A stretch of DNA of 40,664 nt from CAYUIV01 sp964444925 (GCA_964444925.1 CAYUIV010000008.1:1-40664); one strand, 5' to 3'. Shown: positions 24,939 to 34,483, counted from the stretch's first letter. Program-made: numbers and translations. The notes: generated from the sequence alone by a model not told the origin.

Positions 24939-26159
24939 AAAGAATAAAACATAGTCCCAAGCTCTACGCCACCATGCGCCTTTTATAATCTTTTCTTTCG
25001 TCGTTAGAGCTGTAATAGCAACAACATCACCTTGCAATGTGATTTTTAATTCTCCTAGTTTTTGTTGTGGTGTAACCGGTGCTTTGATAGGATTGAGTAC
25101 GGTAAGTGATTTTTCAAGATTTTTTGCATACCCCCTTAATATCGTGACGTAGAGATCATGATCTAGACGAATGTCAAGGCTTGATTTATGGCCAAACCAT
25201 ACTCTAGGTGTTGCAATGAGTTCATTTGCACTATATATTTTACAGGTTTCAAAAAATCTAAACCCATAGTTAAACAGTGTTTGTGCTCCTTTTAAGCGTG
25301 CCGCTTCTGAAGGAGCACCCATGATGATAGCAATTAACCGCATGTTCTCTTGTTTTGCAGATGCAGCTAAACAATACCCTGCTTCGTCTGTGTCACCTGT
25401 TTTAATTCCATCAACTCTGCTGTCACGCCATAACAAACGATTACGATTCGCTTGTGTAATCTTGCTGTATGTAAACAATTTTTGAGAGTACCATGCATAA
25501 TCATTCGGGAAATCCAATGTAATAGCTCGAGCAAGCGTGGCCATATCCAGTGCTGTCGTGTAATGTTTCGAATGAGGTAAGCCATTTACATTATGAAAAT
25601 AAGTACCATGCATACCTAAGCGTTTTGCTTCTTGATTCATAATATTTGCAAATGCACTTTCACTACCTGTTAAATGTTCTGCAAGAGCAATACTTGCATC
25701 GTTTCCAGATTGGACAATAACGCCTTGCAATAAATCTTTAATACTTACTTTTGAGCCAGGGGCAATGAACATTCGAGATCCTCCTGTTTTACCCGCTTTT
25801 TCGCTAATAAATACTTTTTCCTCTAGTGTGATGCGATTTGTATGCAAGGCACTCGATATTAGGTATGATGTCATCATTTTAGTAAGACTTGCAGGTGCAA
25901 CCTTTTCATGAATATTACGCGCAGCGAGTATCTTTCCACTGTATGCATCTATCAGTAAGTAAGCATTTGCTTGAACATACGGGAGAGAAGGTTGAAATGT
26001 GGGTTGTAAACCTTTGACTCGATGCGTATGAGGACCAAGAGAATTAAAGACTAATTTTTCGGTACTGATATTTGCTAAAACTCCAATACTGTGAAAACTT
26101 AGTACACAATAGAAAAAATACAATAAATTAATTAGAAAAGGATTACAAATGAGATTCAT
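24918..26159 (-). CDS. dacA: D-alanyl-D-alanine carboxypeptidase (PBP5/6 type)
   Basis: A 413-residue low-molecular-weight penicillin-binding protein that trims the terminal D-Ala from peptidoglycan pentapeptides in the periplasm. Residues about 1-29 are a signal peptide. The three active-site motifs are ASLTKMM (SxxK), SGND (SxN) and DGIKTGDTDEAGYC (KTG). The C-terminal domain (about 290-380) is the beta-rich PBP5 domain, and the last residues (GAWWRRAWDYVLFFLSNKWY) form the amphipathic helix that anchors the protein to the inner membrane. Length is close to E. coli DacA (403). It converges on lolD and is divergent from tamA with 78 bp between. Confidence 0.96.
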   Translation of the reverse strand: MNLICNPFLINLLYFFYCVLSFHSIGVLANISTEKLVFNSLGPHTHRVKGLQPTFQPSLPYVQANAYLLIDAYSGKILAARNIHEKVAPASLTKMMTSYLISSALHTNRITLEEKVFISEKAGKTGGSRMFIAPGSKVSIKDLLQGVIVQSGNDASIALAEHLTGSESAFANIMNQEAKRLGMHGTYFHNVNGLPHSKHYTTALDMATLARAITLDFPNDYAWYSQKLFTYSKITQANRNRLLWRDSRVDGIKTGDTDEAGYCLAASAKQENMRLIAIIMGAPSEAARLKGAQTLFNYGFRFFETCKIYSANELIATPRVWFGHKSSLDIRLDHDLYVTILRGYAKNLEKSLTVLNPIKAPVTPQQKLGELKITLQGDVVAITALTTKEKIIKGAWWRRAWDYVLFFLSNKWY

Positions 26160-26237
26160 AATTTTTTAGAAATGGTTAAATGAAGCATCTACTTTTCATT
26201 CATTGATATAAGGTAAAGTTACTTTAAACGGTTTGTC

Positions 26238-28025
26238 ATGAATAATATGTTAAATGTATTAGCTAAACGCTTTATTTGGATTACTTTTTTTAGCACAGTA
26301 TGCTGTTACCCAAAATTTATATTTTCTCATGTGACCACCCTAAGCTATTCCATTCAAGGTGTGAGCAAAAACGTAGAAGCCAGTATTAATACTCGCCTTA
26401 AAACAACTAAAAATCAAATTTTAGAATTGCAAGCTGATCAAATTAAAAATTGGTACAAAGAAGCAACAGAAGATATTAAAAGTATTTTACCTGCATTGGG
26501 TTACTATAAGGCAAAAGTACTGACCCGTTTAGAAAAAAATGTACAACATTATCATGCAAATTTTACCGTTTTACCCGGACCCTTACTGCATGTTACACAC
26601 CTTAACATTGCTATTATAGGACATGGTCGAAATAACACTTTATTAAAAAAGGCTGTAGCGAGCGCCTATGCTTTCCAAGGCCAAGTTATGGAAGTAGAAC
26701 GGTATCAAAACATTAAAAAGAAAATTTATCAACAAGCATTATCAGAAGGATATTTAAATGCACATTGGAAAACACATGTTGTTAAGATAGATAAACAAGC
26801 ATGGACAGCAGAAATAGAACTGTTATTAGATACAAAAGTGCCTTATTTTATTGGTCCAGTTCGATTCATTACAAACTCTTCTTTAAATCATGAGCTTTTA
26901 TACAATACACTTCCTTTTAAAACAGGAGAACGTTATTCATTGAATAAAGTATTGGCTGCTGAAGAGCAATTACAAAGTACGGGCTATTTTTCAACCACAC
27001 ATGTTGCGCTACCCACTGAGTCAACAAAAAAACTTCCTTTAGATATATATCTAAAAAAAGCGTCAAAATATTGTGATAGCTTCGGTATTTTGTATCAAAC
27101 TCATGCAGGAACACAATTTAAATTTGAAAGATTAATTCGCTATCTCAATGATAAAGGTCATCAGTTTGCAATCCGTTTTCAATGCAATGTACAAACATTA
27201 CCTAAAACGTTTGACGAGATATTACGTAAAGACACACTTTTACAATTGCAAGGAACCATAGTCAGTACTTACACGTTACCTAAGTTTTCTTTTCAAAATT
27301 GGCAATATCAGTTTCAACTATATATTTCTCAAGCAGTATTAAGCCATATACAGACCAATTTGTACCGTTTTCGCTTTCTTCAAGTAAATAGATACCGGCA
27401 TTGGGAGTTAAAACGGTTTATTGATCTACACCACGAAATTTTTAATAAAAACCTGAATTCAAAAATGACCGATACGTTTTCTGGAGTCATATGTAATTTT
27501 CTTTTGACGTATACAAAAATGAGCTGGTTCGAGGCAATTCATAACCACCAACTTAAATTCCACACACAAGTTGCGTTTCAACCTTTTTCAACTATTAATT
27601 TTTTTAAAGTAGCCTTTGAAGGTATCTATTTTAGACGCATGAGCCCTTGGAGTCAGTTAAGTTATTTAGTATTACGTACACAACTTGGTTACATTTTAAA
27701 TTCAAATCATTTGAGTGGCTTACCTCCAACGCTTCGTTTTCATGCAGGAGGTTATCATTATCCAAGAGGTTATCCATCTCATGAACTGGGTCAACGCATG
27801 GTAAACTGCGGCTTAGAATATCGCCAACATATCACAGGTGCTTTGTATTGCACTCCTTTTTTTGACTTAAGTAGCGGAGATATTCAATCAACCAAAGCAG
27901 TATGTGTTGGTATTGGATTAGGTGTTTGGTACCCTAAAGTAAGTTACATCACGGTTAATCTTATCTTTCCTTTGAGAAAAGATAAAGCTTATGATTTACT
28001 CAATAGTATCAAAGTAGATTTCTAA
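26238..28025 (+). CDS. tamA: outer-membrane translocation/assembly protein TamA
   Basis: A 595-residue Omp85-family protein. After a signal peptide (about 1-30), residues about 32-270 fit three POTRA domains, including SILPALGYYKAKV in the first and SEGYLNAHW and LQSTGYFSTTHV in later ones. Residues about 275-595 form the beta barrel, with the Omp85 loop signature as RFHAGGYHYPRGYPSHELG, where RGY is the conserved lid-lock motif. The C-terminus ends in the aromatic residue expected of barrels (IKVDF). The length and three POTRA repeats indicate TamA rather than BamA (five). The usual partner tamB is not next to it; the following gene is pmbA on the other strand, abutting at the stop codon. 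Confidence 0.92.
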   Translation: MNNMLNVLAKRFIWITFFSTVCCYPKFIFSHVTTLSYSIQGVSKNVEASINTRLKTTKNQILELQADQIKNWYKEATEDIKSILPALGYYKAKVLTRLEKNVQHYHANFTVLPGPLLHVTHLNIAIIGHGRNNTLLKKAVASAYAFQGQVMEVERYQNIKKKIYQQALSEGYLNAHWKTHVVKIDKQAWTAEIELLLDTKVPYFIGPVRFITNSSLNHELLYNTLPFKTGERYSLNKVLAAEEQLQSTGYFSTTHVALPTESTKKLPLDIYLKKASKYCDSFGILYQTHAGTQFKFERLIRYLNDKGHQFAIRFQCNVQTLPKTFDEILRKDTLLQLQGTIVSTYTLPKFSFQNWQYQFQLYISQAVLSHIQTNLYRFRFLQVNRYRHWELKRFIDLHHEIFNKNLNSKMTDTFSGVICNFLLTYTKMSWFEAIHNHQLKFHTQVAFQPFSTINFFKVAFEGIYFRRMSPWSQLSYLVLRTQLGYILNSNHLSGLPPTLRFHAGGYHYPRGYPSHELGQRMVNCGLEYRQHITGALYCTPFFDLSSGDIQSTKAVCVGIGLGVWYPKVSYITVNLIFPLRKDKAYDLLNSIKVDF

Positions 28026-29360
28026 TTATCGACCTGCAATAGTCATTTCTTCAATAAGAATTGAACCTGTTTGTATTTTACCTCTCTTATCAACATCATC
28101 TGCCATACCTACGATATTTTGATACATCTGTTTTAAATTTCCTGCAATGGTAACCTCCTCAACAGGATACTGTATTTTTCCGTTTTGAATCCAGAACCCA
28201 AAGACACCTTGTGAATAGTCACCTGTGATAAGATTGATGCCATGACCGATCGTTTCTGTCACAAATAAGCCTTCTCCCATTTCAACAAATAAGTCAGGTA
28301 AACTTTTCATATTAGTTTCCAAAATGATATTGGAGAATCCACCTGCATGACCTGTTGTTATTAAGCCAAGACGCCTTGCGGTATAACTATTAAGTAAATA
28401 AGTTTGTAAAATACCTTCTGTCACGATATTTTTTGTACTGGTTCTCACTCCCTCTGCATCAAAAGGAATACTTCCCATTGCACTTAAAAGATGAGGTTCC
28501 TCTTTTATCGTAAAATGCATAGGGAAAACTTTTTTCCCAAGTTGATGCAGTAAAAAAGAAGATTCTTGATATAAGACATCTCCGCTAATTGCGCTTAAGA
28601 AGTATCGTAGTAAACTTTTTGCAATAGGTGCTTCAAATATCACAGGTGCTTTACATGTTTTAATTGGTTTTGCGCCCAAACGACGTACGACCTTTTCACT
28701 TGTCGTTTGTGCAAGCCACTTCGCTGTTTTTAGAAGACATGGATCTCTTGCAGTAGTATATTCATTATCTTGTTGCATACTATTTCCTTCTTGGGCTACT
28801 AAAGCGCAACTCATGGTATGTTGGCTAGTAAGATAGTACCCATTAAATTGAGAAGTATTGGCATAAAATATTAAACTTTCTTGCGTTTCAACTCCGACGT
28901 TTTCCGTATTAAAAATGCGTCGATCAACGGCATAGGCACTTTTTTCAATTTCTTTGGCTATTTCAATTGCTTGTGTGGGTGAAATATGCGATTCATAATG
29001 TAGCATTAAATCTGGATAAGTTATCGCAAGATATTTTTCATCCGCAAGTCCAACAGCTGTATCAGGTTGTGCTAAGCGTGCAATGTTACAAGACGCTTCA
29101 ATCAATTTATCTACAGCTTCTACACTAAAGTTCGTGGTACTAGCACTTCCCTTGCAATGGTCAAAATAGACGGTTAGTGCTAATTTTTTGTCTTGATGAT
29201 ATTCTAACGTATCTGTTACTTGTTTTCGTACGGAGGCTAAGAACCCTTTATTTGCATAGCATCTTATTTCAGCAGCGTGTGCCCCAGCAAGTTTTACTTT
29301 TTGTAGCACTGTATCTGTTAATTGTTGATAATTTTTAATGACGTTTGTCCAAGAGTGCAT
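28026..29360 (-). CDS. pmbA: metalloprotease-related protein PmbA (TldE)
   Basis: A 444-residue member of the TldD/PmbA family, the non-zinc-binding partner of TldD in a cytosolic protease that processes peptides such as microcin precursors and the antitoxin CcdA. Family features are visible through the protein: an N-terminal domain around AGAHAAEIRCYANKG, FDHCKGSAST, then FDAEGVRTSTKNIV and GDYSQGVFGFWIQNGKIQYP with EVTIAGNL near the C-terminus. No HExxxH motif is present, which separates it from TldD. It is 24 bases downstream of gatB and may be the last gene of the gat operon. Its stop abuts tamA. Confidence 0.94.
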   Translation of the reverse strand: MHSWTNVIKNYQQLTDTVLQKVKLAGAHAAEIRCYANKGFLASVRKQVTDTLEYHQDKKLALTVYFDHCKGSASTTNFSVEAVDKLIEASCNIARLAQPDTAVGLADEKYLAITYPDLMLHYESHISPTQAIEIAKEIEKSAYAVDRRIFNTENVGVETQESLIFYANTSQFNGYYLTSQHTMSCALVAQEGNSMQQDNEYTTARDPCLLKTAKWLAQTTSEKVVRRLGAKPIKTCKAPVIFEAPIAKSLLRYFLSAISGDVLYQESSFLLHQLGKKVFPMHFTIKEEPHLLSAMGSIPFDAEGVRTSTKNIVTEGILQTYLLNSYTARRLGLITTGHAGGFSNIILETNMKSLPDLFVEMGEGLFVTETIGHGINLITGDYSQGVFGFWIQNGKIQYPVEEVTIAGNLKQMYQNIVGMADDVDKRGKIQTGSILIEEMTIAGR

Positions 29361-29384
29361 AAAATTTAATCAATAAAGGTTTTG

Positions 29385-30860
29385 TTAAATAGGTTCAATG
29401 AGTGCTTGTTTTAAAATTGTATTTAATTTTTCAGGATGACACTGTCCATGCGATCGTGCCATCACTTGTCCAATGAAAAAACTAAATAATTTTACTTTAC
29501 CGTTGCGGTAAGCATTTACTTGATGAGGATGATGGGATAAAACTTGTTGCACAAAGCTCATAATTAAATGATCGTCGGTTATTTGAGTTAATCTTTCGTT
29601 TTTGATAAGTTGCATGATATCAAGCGTTGAATTTAACCACAGCTTTTCAAAAACTAATTTAGCAGTTCCCCGTGTCAGTATTTCATCGTCGATACACGTT
29701 AATAAAAGTACAATTTGATCAACAGGGATTTCTAAACGATCAACATTTGATTTATGCATGTTTAATGCAGCTGAAAACTCTTTCATTATCCAACTGGCAG
29801 CTAGGTTGATTGATACACCCCGTTGAGTCAGTACTTCAAAATAATCCGCTATATCTCGATTTGCGGTCAAAACGCTTGCCTCGTAAGAAGTCAATGTATA
29901 CTGCTTTTCAAAACGCTCTTTTCTATTAAATGGTAACTCAGGTAATGTGTGTAAAATATTTTCTATCCATTCCTTTGAAATAGGTAAAGGACATAAATCA
30001 GGGTCTTGAAAATAACGATAGTCAGCCACTGCTTCTTTCGCACGCAAACTGCGTGTTTGATTAGAAATCTCATCATAGAGACGCGTTTCAGGATACAGTG
30101 TATTTCCTTTTTCAATCTCTTTAATTTGTCTTTCTACTTCAAATGAAATCGCTTTTTCAATAAAGCGAAATGAGTTTAAATTTTTAAGCTCAGCACGTGC
30201 TCCAAGTATCGTCTCACCGCTTTTTCTCACTGATACATTTGCATCGCATCGAAAAGAGCCTTCTTGCATGTTACCATCGCAAATTTTTAAATAGCAAACG
30301 AGCGTGTGTAGTGTTTTAAGAAATGTGATAACTTCTTTTACTGTACGCAGATCAGGCTCAGAAACAATTTCTAGTAAAGGTATTCCAGCGCGATTTAAAT
30401 CAATACCACTAGTACCTGAAGGAAAATGATACTCACTTGAATGGCCATGTAAAGATTTACCGGCATCTTCTTCCAGATGAGCTCTTGTAATATTAATTTT
30501 TTTTTCTTGTCCGGTTTCTGTTTGAATCATGAGGTAACCGCCGCTTCCTACAATGGGATGTTCGTGTTGACTGATCTGATAACCTTTAGGTAAATCTGGA
30601 TAGAAATAATGTTTTCGTGAGAAGACTGTTTCTTTTGCAATGTTAGCGTTAATACTCAATCCAAACATGATTGCCATACGGACGGCTTCTTCATTTAAAA
30701 CAGGTAAGGTACCTGGCATACCTAGGTCAATCACTGAAGCTGATGTATTGGGTATTGCACCGTACTGTGTTGAAGCCCCTGAAAATAATTTAGACTGTGT
30801 TAGAAGCTGTATATGTACTTCTAAGCCAATGACCGTTTCCCAATTCTGTCTTTCATTCAT
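29385..30860 (-). CDS. gatB: Asp-tRNA(Asn)/Glu-tRNA(Gln) amidotransferase subunit B
   Basis: A 491-residue subunit that binds misacylated tRNA and activates its carboxyl group with ATP. It opens WETVIGLEVHIQLLTQSKLFSG-like after the start, and carries DLGMPGTLPVLNEEAV, FSRKHYFYPDLPKGYQISQ, GIDLNRAGIPLLEIVSEPD and EGSFRCDANVSV. The C-terminal tail domain covers about 340-491. I choose the ATG at 30860, which overlaps the gatA stop by 8 bases and has GAGAGG 7 bases upstream; an in-frame codon 21 bases further upstream lies in gatA. Together with GatA and GatC it makes Gln-tRNA or Asn-tRNA indirectly. Confidence 0.97.
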   Translation of the reverse strand: MNERQNWETVIGLEVHIQLLTQSKLFSGASTQYGAIPNTSASVIDLGMPGTLPVLNEEAVRMAIMFGLSINANIAKETVFSRKHYFYPDLPKGYQISQHEHPIVGSGGYLMIQTETGQEKKINITRAHLEEDAGKSLHGHSSEYHFPSGTSGIDLNRAGIPLLEIVSEPDLRTVKEVITFLKTLHTLVCYLKICDGNMQEGSFRCDANVSVRKSGETILGARAELKNLNSFRFIEKAISFEVERQIKEIEKGNTLYPETRLYDEISNQTRSLRAKEAVADYRYFQDPDLCPLPISKEWIENILHTLPELPFNRKERFEKQYTLTSYEASVLTANRDIADYFEVLTQRGVSINLAASWIMKEFSAALNMHKSNVDRLEIPVDQIVLLLTCIDDEILTRGTAKLVFEKLWLNSTLDIMQLIKNERLTQITDDHLIMSFVQQVLSHHPHQVNAYRNGKVKLFSFFIGQVMARSHGQCHPEKLNTILKQALIEPI

Positions 30861-32310
30861 CTTTGAACCTCTCAGGTACACGTTTGTGCCAGTTTGTCGT
30901 CGTTTGATATTGATGTGCCATGTTTAAAAGTAGGGGTTCGCTAAGAGCTGGGCCAATTAATTGCATACCAACGGGTAAATTATTCACGAATCCAACGGGT
31001 AAAGAGATAGCCGGTAGCTTTGCTAAACTGACCGTTACAGTATAAATATCTGATAAATACATATGGATAGGATCGCCAATTTTTTCTCCTAACTTAAATG
31101 CGGGTGAAGGAGTTGTAGGACCTAGCAGTACATCCACTTTTTCAAATACGTTTGCAAATTCTTGTATCAATAGCGTACGCACTGTTTGTGCTTTTAAATA
31201 AAGAGCACAATAAGCTTCCGCAGACAGAAGGTGCGTACCGGTTAAAATTCTTCTTTTAACTTCAGCACCTAATCCCTCGCTTCGAGAGCGAACGTATAAA
31301 TCTTCTAAGTTTTGCGGATTAGCACAACGATAGCCATAGCGTATACCATCGTAACGAGCTAAATTAGATGCACATTCTGCTGAAGAAATGAGATAGTATA
31401 AAGCCACACCTTGATGAGTATTTTTAAGACTCACCTCTTTTATTATCGCACCCAGTGACTGATAATGAGAAATTGCATCTTGAATTAATTGTGCAATTTG
31501 TGTATTTAGACCTTTTTCAAAATATTCTTTAGGGATACCAATTTTAAGTCCAGTGAGTGGACGTGATAGGGATTTGATGTAATCTGGTGTGGTATCAGCG
31601 ATGCTTGTTGAATCTTTTGGATCAACGCCTGCCATAATATTGAGTACGTAAGCGGCATCTTTGGCTGTTTTTACAATCAAACCTGGCTGATCTAAGCTAG
31701 AAGCAAAAGCGACCATGCCATAGCGCGAAACACGACCGTACGTGGGTTTGACACCTACTAAATTGCATAGTGAGGCTGGCTGTCGAATTGAGCCCCCTGT
31801 ATCACTTCCTGTCGCCAGCAAGGTTAATCCAGCAGCGACTGCTGCACTCGAACCTCCTGAAGAACCTCCTGGAATGTATTCAGTATCCCAAGGATTTCTA
31901 ACAGCACCATAAAAACTTGTTTCACTTGAAGAACCCATCGCAAACTCATCCATGTTTGTTTTACCCAGCATAATAGCACCGGCGGCTTCAAGTTTATCAA
32001 CTACCGTTGCATTATAAGGAGGAACAAAATCAGAAAGCATTTTAGAAGCGCAAGTAGTTTTTACATCTTTTGTACAAAAATTATCTTTATGTGCAATTGG
32101 TATTCCCATCAAAGGACTTGAGATACCTTTTGCACGTTGTTCATCTATAATCCTTGCTTGAAGTAATGCTTTTTCTGCATTTACTGTAATAAAACTATTA
32201 ATTTCCTTATCAAATCTCTCAATACGTTTTAAGAAAAATTGAGTTATCTCAACGCTAGAGATTTCTTTTCTATCTAAAGCAAGTATTAAATCACAAATCG
32301 AATGAAACAT
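30853..32310 (-). CDS. gatA: Asp-tRNA(Asn)/Glu-tRNA(Gln) amidotransferase subunit A
   Basis: A 485-residue amidase-signature enzyme that releases ammonia from glutamine for GatB. The Ser-cisSer-Lys triad is visible: Lys in GIPIAHKDNF, the cis-Ser in the glycine/serine run PGGSSGGSSAAVAAG, and the nucleophilic Ser in ATGSDTGGSIRQPA. Other family segments are MLGKTNMDEFAMGSSSETS and GVKPTYGRVSRYGMVAFASS. Length equals the family norm. The operon order gatC-gatA-gatB has gaps of 14 and -8 bases. Confidence 0.98.
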   Translation of the reverse strand: MFHSICDLILALDRKEISSVEITQFFLKRIERFDKEINSFITVNAEKALLQARIIDEQRAKGISSPLMGIPIAHKDNFCTKDVKTTCASKMLSDFVPPYNATVVDKLEAAGAIMLGKTNMDEFAMGSSSETSFYGAVRNPWDTEYIPGGSSGGSSAAVAAGLTLLATGSDTGGSIRQPASLCNLVGVKPTYGRVSRYGMVAFASSLDQPGLIVKTAKDAAYVLNIMAGVDPKDSTSIADTTPDYIKSLSRPLTGLKIGIPKEYFEKGLNTQIAQLIQDAISHYQSLGAIIKEVSLKNTHQGVALYYLISSAECASNLARYDGIRYGYRCANPQNLEDLYVRSRSEGLGAEVKRRILTGTHLLSAEAYCALYLKAQTVRTLLIQEFANVFEKVDVLLGPTTPSPAFKLGEKIGDPIHMYLSDIYTVTVSLAKLPAISLPVGFVNNLPVGMQLIGPALSEPLLLNMAHQYQTTTNWHKRVPERFKDE

Positions 32311-32324
32311 AGAGTCAGTAGTAA

Positions 32325-32606
32325 TTAATCAATAATACGTGGCACAAGATAAAAGCCATTTTGTACATAGGGTGCATTTTTTTGATAGGTAGCCCAACAA
32401 TCTTTTTCGGTTACTTCATCTTTTCTTAGAGGTTGAATCCTATCAGATACCTGTGTAGTAGGTTGGATATGATGAGTATCGATTTTCTTTATTTCCTGTG
32501 CCAAAGTTAAAAAGCTATCTAAATAAGAACCATCCAGTTCTTTTTCACTTTCATCGAGGTCAAATTTTACAAAACCTGTTAATGTTTCTAAAGAAAACTC
32601 TCTCAT
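32325..32606 (-). CDS. gatC: amidotransferase subunit C
   Basis: A 93-residue protein, the usual size of GatC, which stabilises the GatA-GatB contact. Family pattern: L-E-T-L amphipathic first helix with ESEKELDGSYLDSFLTLAQEI, then KIDTHHIQPTTQ, and the C-terminal APYVQNGFYLVPRII (typical A-P-x-x-x-x-x-F-x-V-P-x-V-I ending). It is the first gene of the minus-strand gatC-gatA-gatB-pmbA unit; the promoter should be in the 110-165 bp between it and gshB. Confidence 0.93.
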   Translation of the reverse strand: MREFSLETLTGFVKFDLDESEKELDGSYLDSFLTLAQEIKKIDTHHIQPTTQVSDRIQPLRKDEVTEKDCWATYQKNAPYVQNGFYLVPRIID

Positions 32607-32680
32607 AGCTTATTAAATTTTAATAAAAATAATTAATCGATTGAAGATCAGCAAGTGATTCAGTATACCTATTTTTTAAC

Positions 32681-32720
32681 ACACTGAAAGTCAGTTATAG
32701 GTAGATAATCTCTTCAGTGT
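32681..32720. promoter_or_regulatory. inverted repeat between gatC and gshB
   Basis: Perfect 8-base arms ACACTGAA (32681-32688) and TTCAGTGT (32713-32720) with 24 bases between, in the divergent region shared by gatC and gshB. It could be a pair of half-sites for a regulator or a stem-loop in the gshB leader. No known regulator motif is recognised. Confidence 0.3.
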
Positions 32721-32770
32721 TCTGTAAACTAGCATATGCTAATATGATAGACGAGGTAAACTACTTTAAA

Positions 32771-33730
32771 ATGATTCCAACGCTTGGCGTAATCATGGAC
32801 CCGATTCAAACTATTAATTTTGCTAAAGATAGTAGCTTTGGCTTATTACTTGAAGCACAAAAACAAAGGTGGCCACTTTTTTATATGGAAGATAAACATT
32901 TAGTTTTCAATAATGAAGGGCCAAGCGCGTACATGAGAAGTTTACACGTTTTTAATAATATTAAGCATTGGTTTACATTGGGTGCGCCTCAAGTTAAAAA
33001 ATTAAGCGAGTTATCTGTTATTCTAATGCGACAAGATCCACCTGTCGATAGAGCGTATTTCCATACTACGCAAATACTACAAAAAGCTTGCGAGCAAGGC
33101 GTATGTGTTGTTAATCATCCCCAAAGTTTACGCGATTGTAATGAAAAACTACTCATACTAGAGTTTCCTAATTACTGTCCTCCAACTTGTGTCACACAAT
33201 CTTATGAAGAGGGACTACAATTTTTAGAGCAGCATCAAGACATTATCATTAAACCATTAGATGGTATGGGAGGCCAATCAATTTTTCGTGTCCATCACAA
33301 AGATTTTAATAAACGTGTTATTTTCGAAACTTTAATTGCAAGAGAAGAGAAATATTTCATGTTACAACGTTATATCCCTGAGATTCTAAAAGGCGACAAA
33401 CGTATTATCATGATAGACGGTCAACCTGTTGAAAAGGTACTTGCAAGAATTCCTGCTTCAGAGGAAACACGTGCTAATCTTGCAGTAGGAGGAACAGGTA
33501 TTGCACGTTCTCTAAGTGAGCGTGATTTAGAAATTTGTCATGCTGTTGGACCTTACCTTCAAAAGAAAGGTTTGTTGTGGGTTGGCTTAGACGTTATCGG
33601 AGATTATTTAACTGAAATTAATATTACAAGCCCAACATGTATCAGAGAACTAGAGCAACAATCCTCTCTTAACATTAATCAACAGCTATTAACCTGTTTT
33701 AAAAAAAAAATTACTACCACTTTAAAATAA
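32771..33730 (+). CDS. gshB: glutathione synthetase
   Basis: A 319-residue ATP-grasp enzyme joining gamma-glutamylcysteine and glycine to make glutathione. The N-terminus TLGVIMDPIQTINFAKDSSF matches the family start, so the ATG at 32771 is chosen; in-frame upstream starts (32717, 32744) add unrelated residues. Other features are the nucleotide-binding strand DIIIKPLDGMGGQSIFRV, the conserved EILKGDKRIIMIDG, and GGTGIARSLSERD, with GLDVIGDYLTEINITSPT at the C-terminus. Length is as in E. coli (316). The usual partner gshA is not in the window. Confidence 0.96.
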   Translation: MIPTLGVIMDPIQTINFAKDSSFGLLLEAQKQRWPLFYMEDKHLVFNNEGPSAYMRSLHVFNNIKHWFTLGAPQVKKLSELSVILMRQDPPVDRAYFHTTQILQKACEQGVCVVNHPQSLRDCNEKLLILEFPNYCPPTCVTQSYEEGLQFLEQHQDIIIKPLDGMGGQSIFRVHHKDFNKRVIFETLIAREEKYFMLQRYIPEILKGDKRIIMIDGQPVEKVLARIPASEETRANLAVGGTGIARSLSERDLEICHAVGPYLQKKGLLWVGLDVIGDYLTEINITSPTCIRELEQQSSLNINQQLLTCFKKKITTTLK

Positions 33731-33820
33731 ATGACATGACCATTCATCACTAAAGGTAATAAAAAATAAGTTATCGAGTGAAAATACGATCATCTCAAAT
33801 ATCCTTTCTAATTCATTTCA

Positions 33821-34483
33821 ATGAAATTACATGAACTCTCTTCTTATTCAAAAGATAAAAAATCACCATCAATACTTAAAGAATCGTATTATATTTTTTA
33901 TCTTATCGCTTGTACACCGCTTTTTAATCAAACAAACGAATCAACTGAGGTTTTTCAGCAATTACGCCATCAAGTAAAGAAATTTGAATCAACATTAACA
34001 CTGCATTATCCTGCACCTATTTTAAAGGTAATCAGCTATTTATTATGTCTTTGTATTGATGCTTCAATTATAGATACGTTGCAATGGCCTTTGGGAAAAA
34101 GACAACGATTATTACACACAATACATCAAGACTCTCAAGGCGAAAAACGATTACTGGCTGTTTTAGAAACACTACTTAATACAGAAAATGTGTCAAAAGA
34201 AATATTAATAATCGGCTATTTGTGTACAATGCTTGGATCTATAGAAAACTATCTTCAACGCGATGATGATAAGGTACGCTATCTCAAACAATTATTTTAT
34301 CAAAAAATTCAATCACAATTGTCCTACCCTTTCAAAAAAAGCGATAACATGAAAACTGTTAAATCTCCTACTTTTTCTCCAGGCATACGGTGGACAATGC
34401 TATTTGTTTTAGGGTTGATAAGTTATTACAGTGCTTTAACATTTACACTATATCGTTACAGTACTTTAATTTTAAGCACTTAA
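33821..34483 (+). CDS. icmH: DotU/IcmH-like type IVB secretion protein
   Basis: A 220-residue protein that fits the DotU/IcmH/TssL family: an N-terminal soluble helical domain and one C-terminal transmembrane helix (about 190-212), giving a cytoplasm-facing anchor. Family-like segments are FQQLRHQVKKFESTL, YLLCLCIDASIIDTLQWP (the conserved Y-x-L-C-x-x-x-D, with Ala where Glu often follows Asp), LLHTIHQDSQGEKRLLAVLE, and IIGYLCTMLGSIENYLQRDD (the L-x-Y-x-C-x-x-L-G-F-x-G-x-Y motif). DotU works with IcmF to stabilise the Dot/Icm core complex at the pole. No icmF or other dot/icm gene is adjacent. A T6SS TssL is the alternative; the size and general gene content favour IcmH. Confidence 0.8.
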   Translation: MKLHELSSYSKDKKSPSILKESYYIFYLIACTPLFNQTNESTEVFQQLRHQVKKFESTLTLHYPAPILKVISYLLCLCIDASIIDTLQWPLGKRQRLLHTIHQDSQGEKRLLAVLETLLNTENVSKEILIIGYLCTMLGSIENYLQRDDDKVRYLKQLFYQKIQSQLSYPFKKSDNMKTVKSPTFSPGIRWTMLFVLGLISYYSALTFTLYRYSTLILST

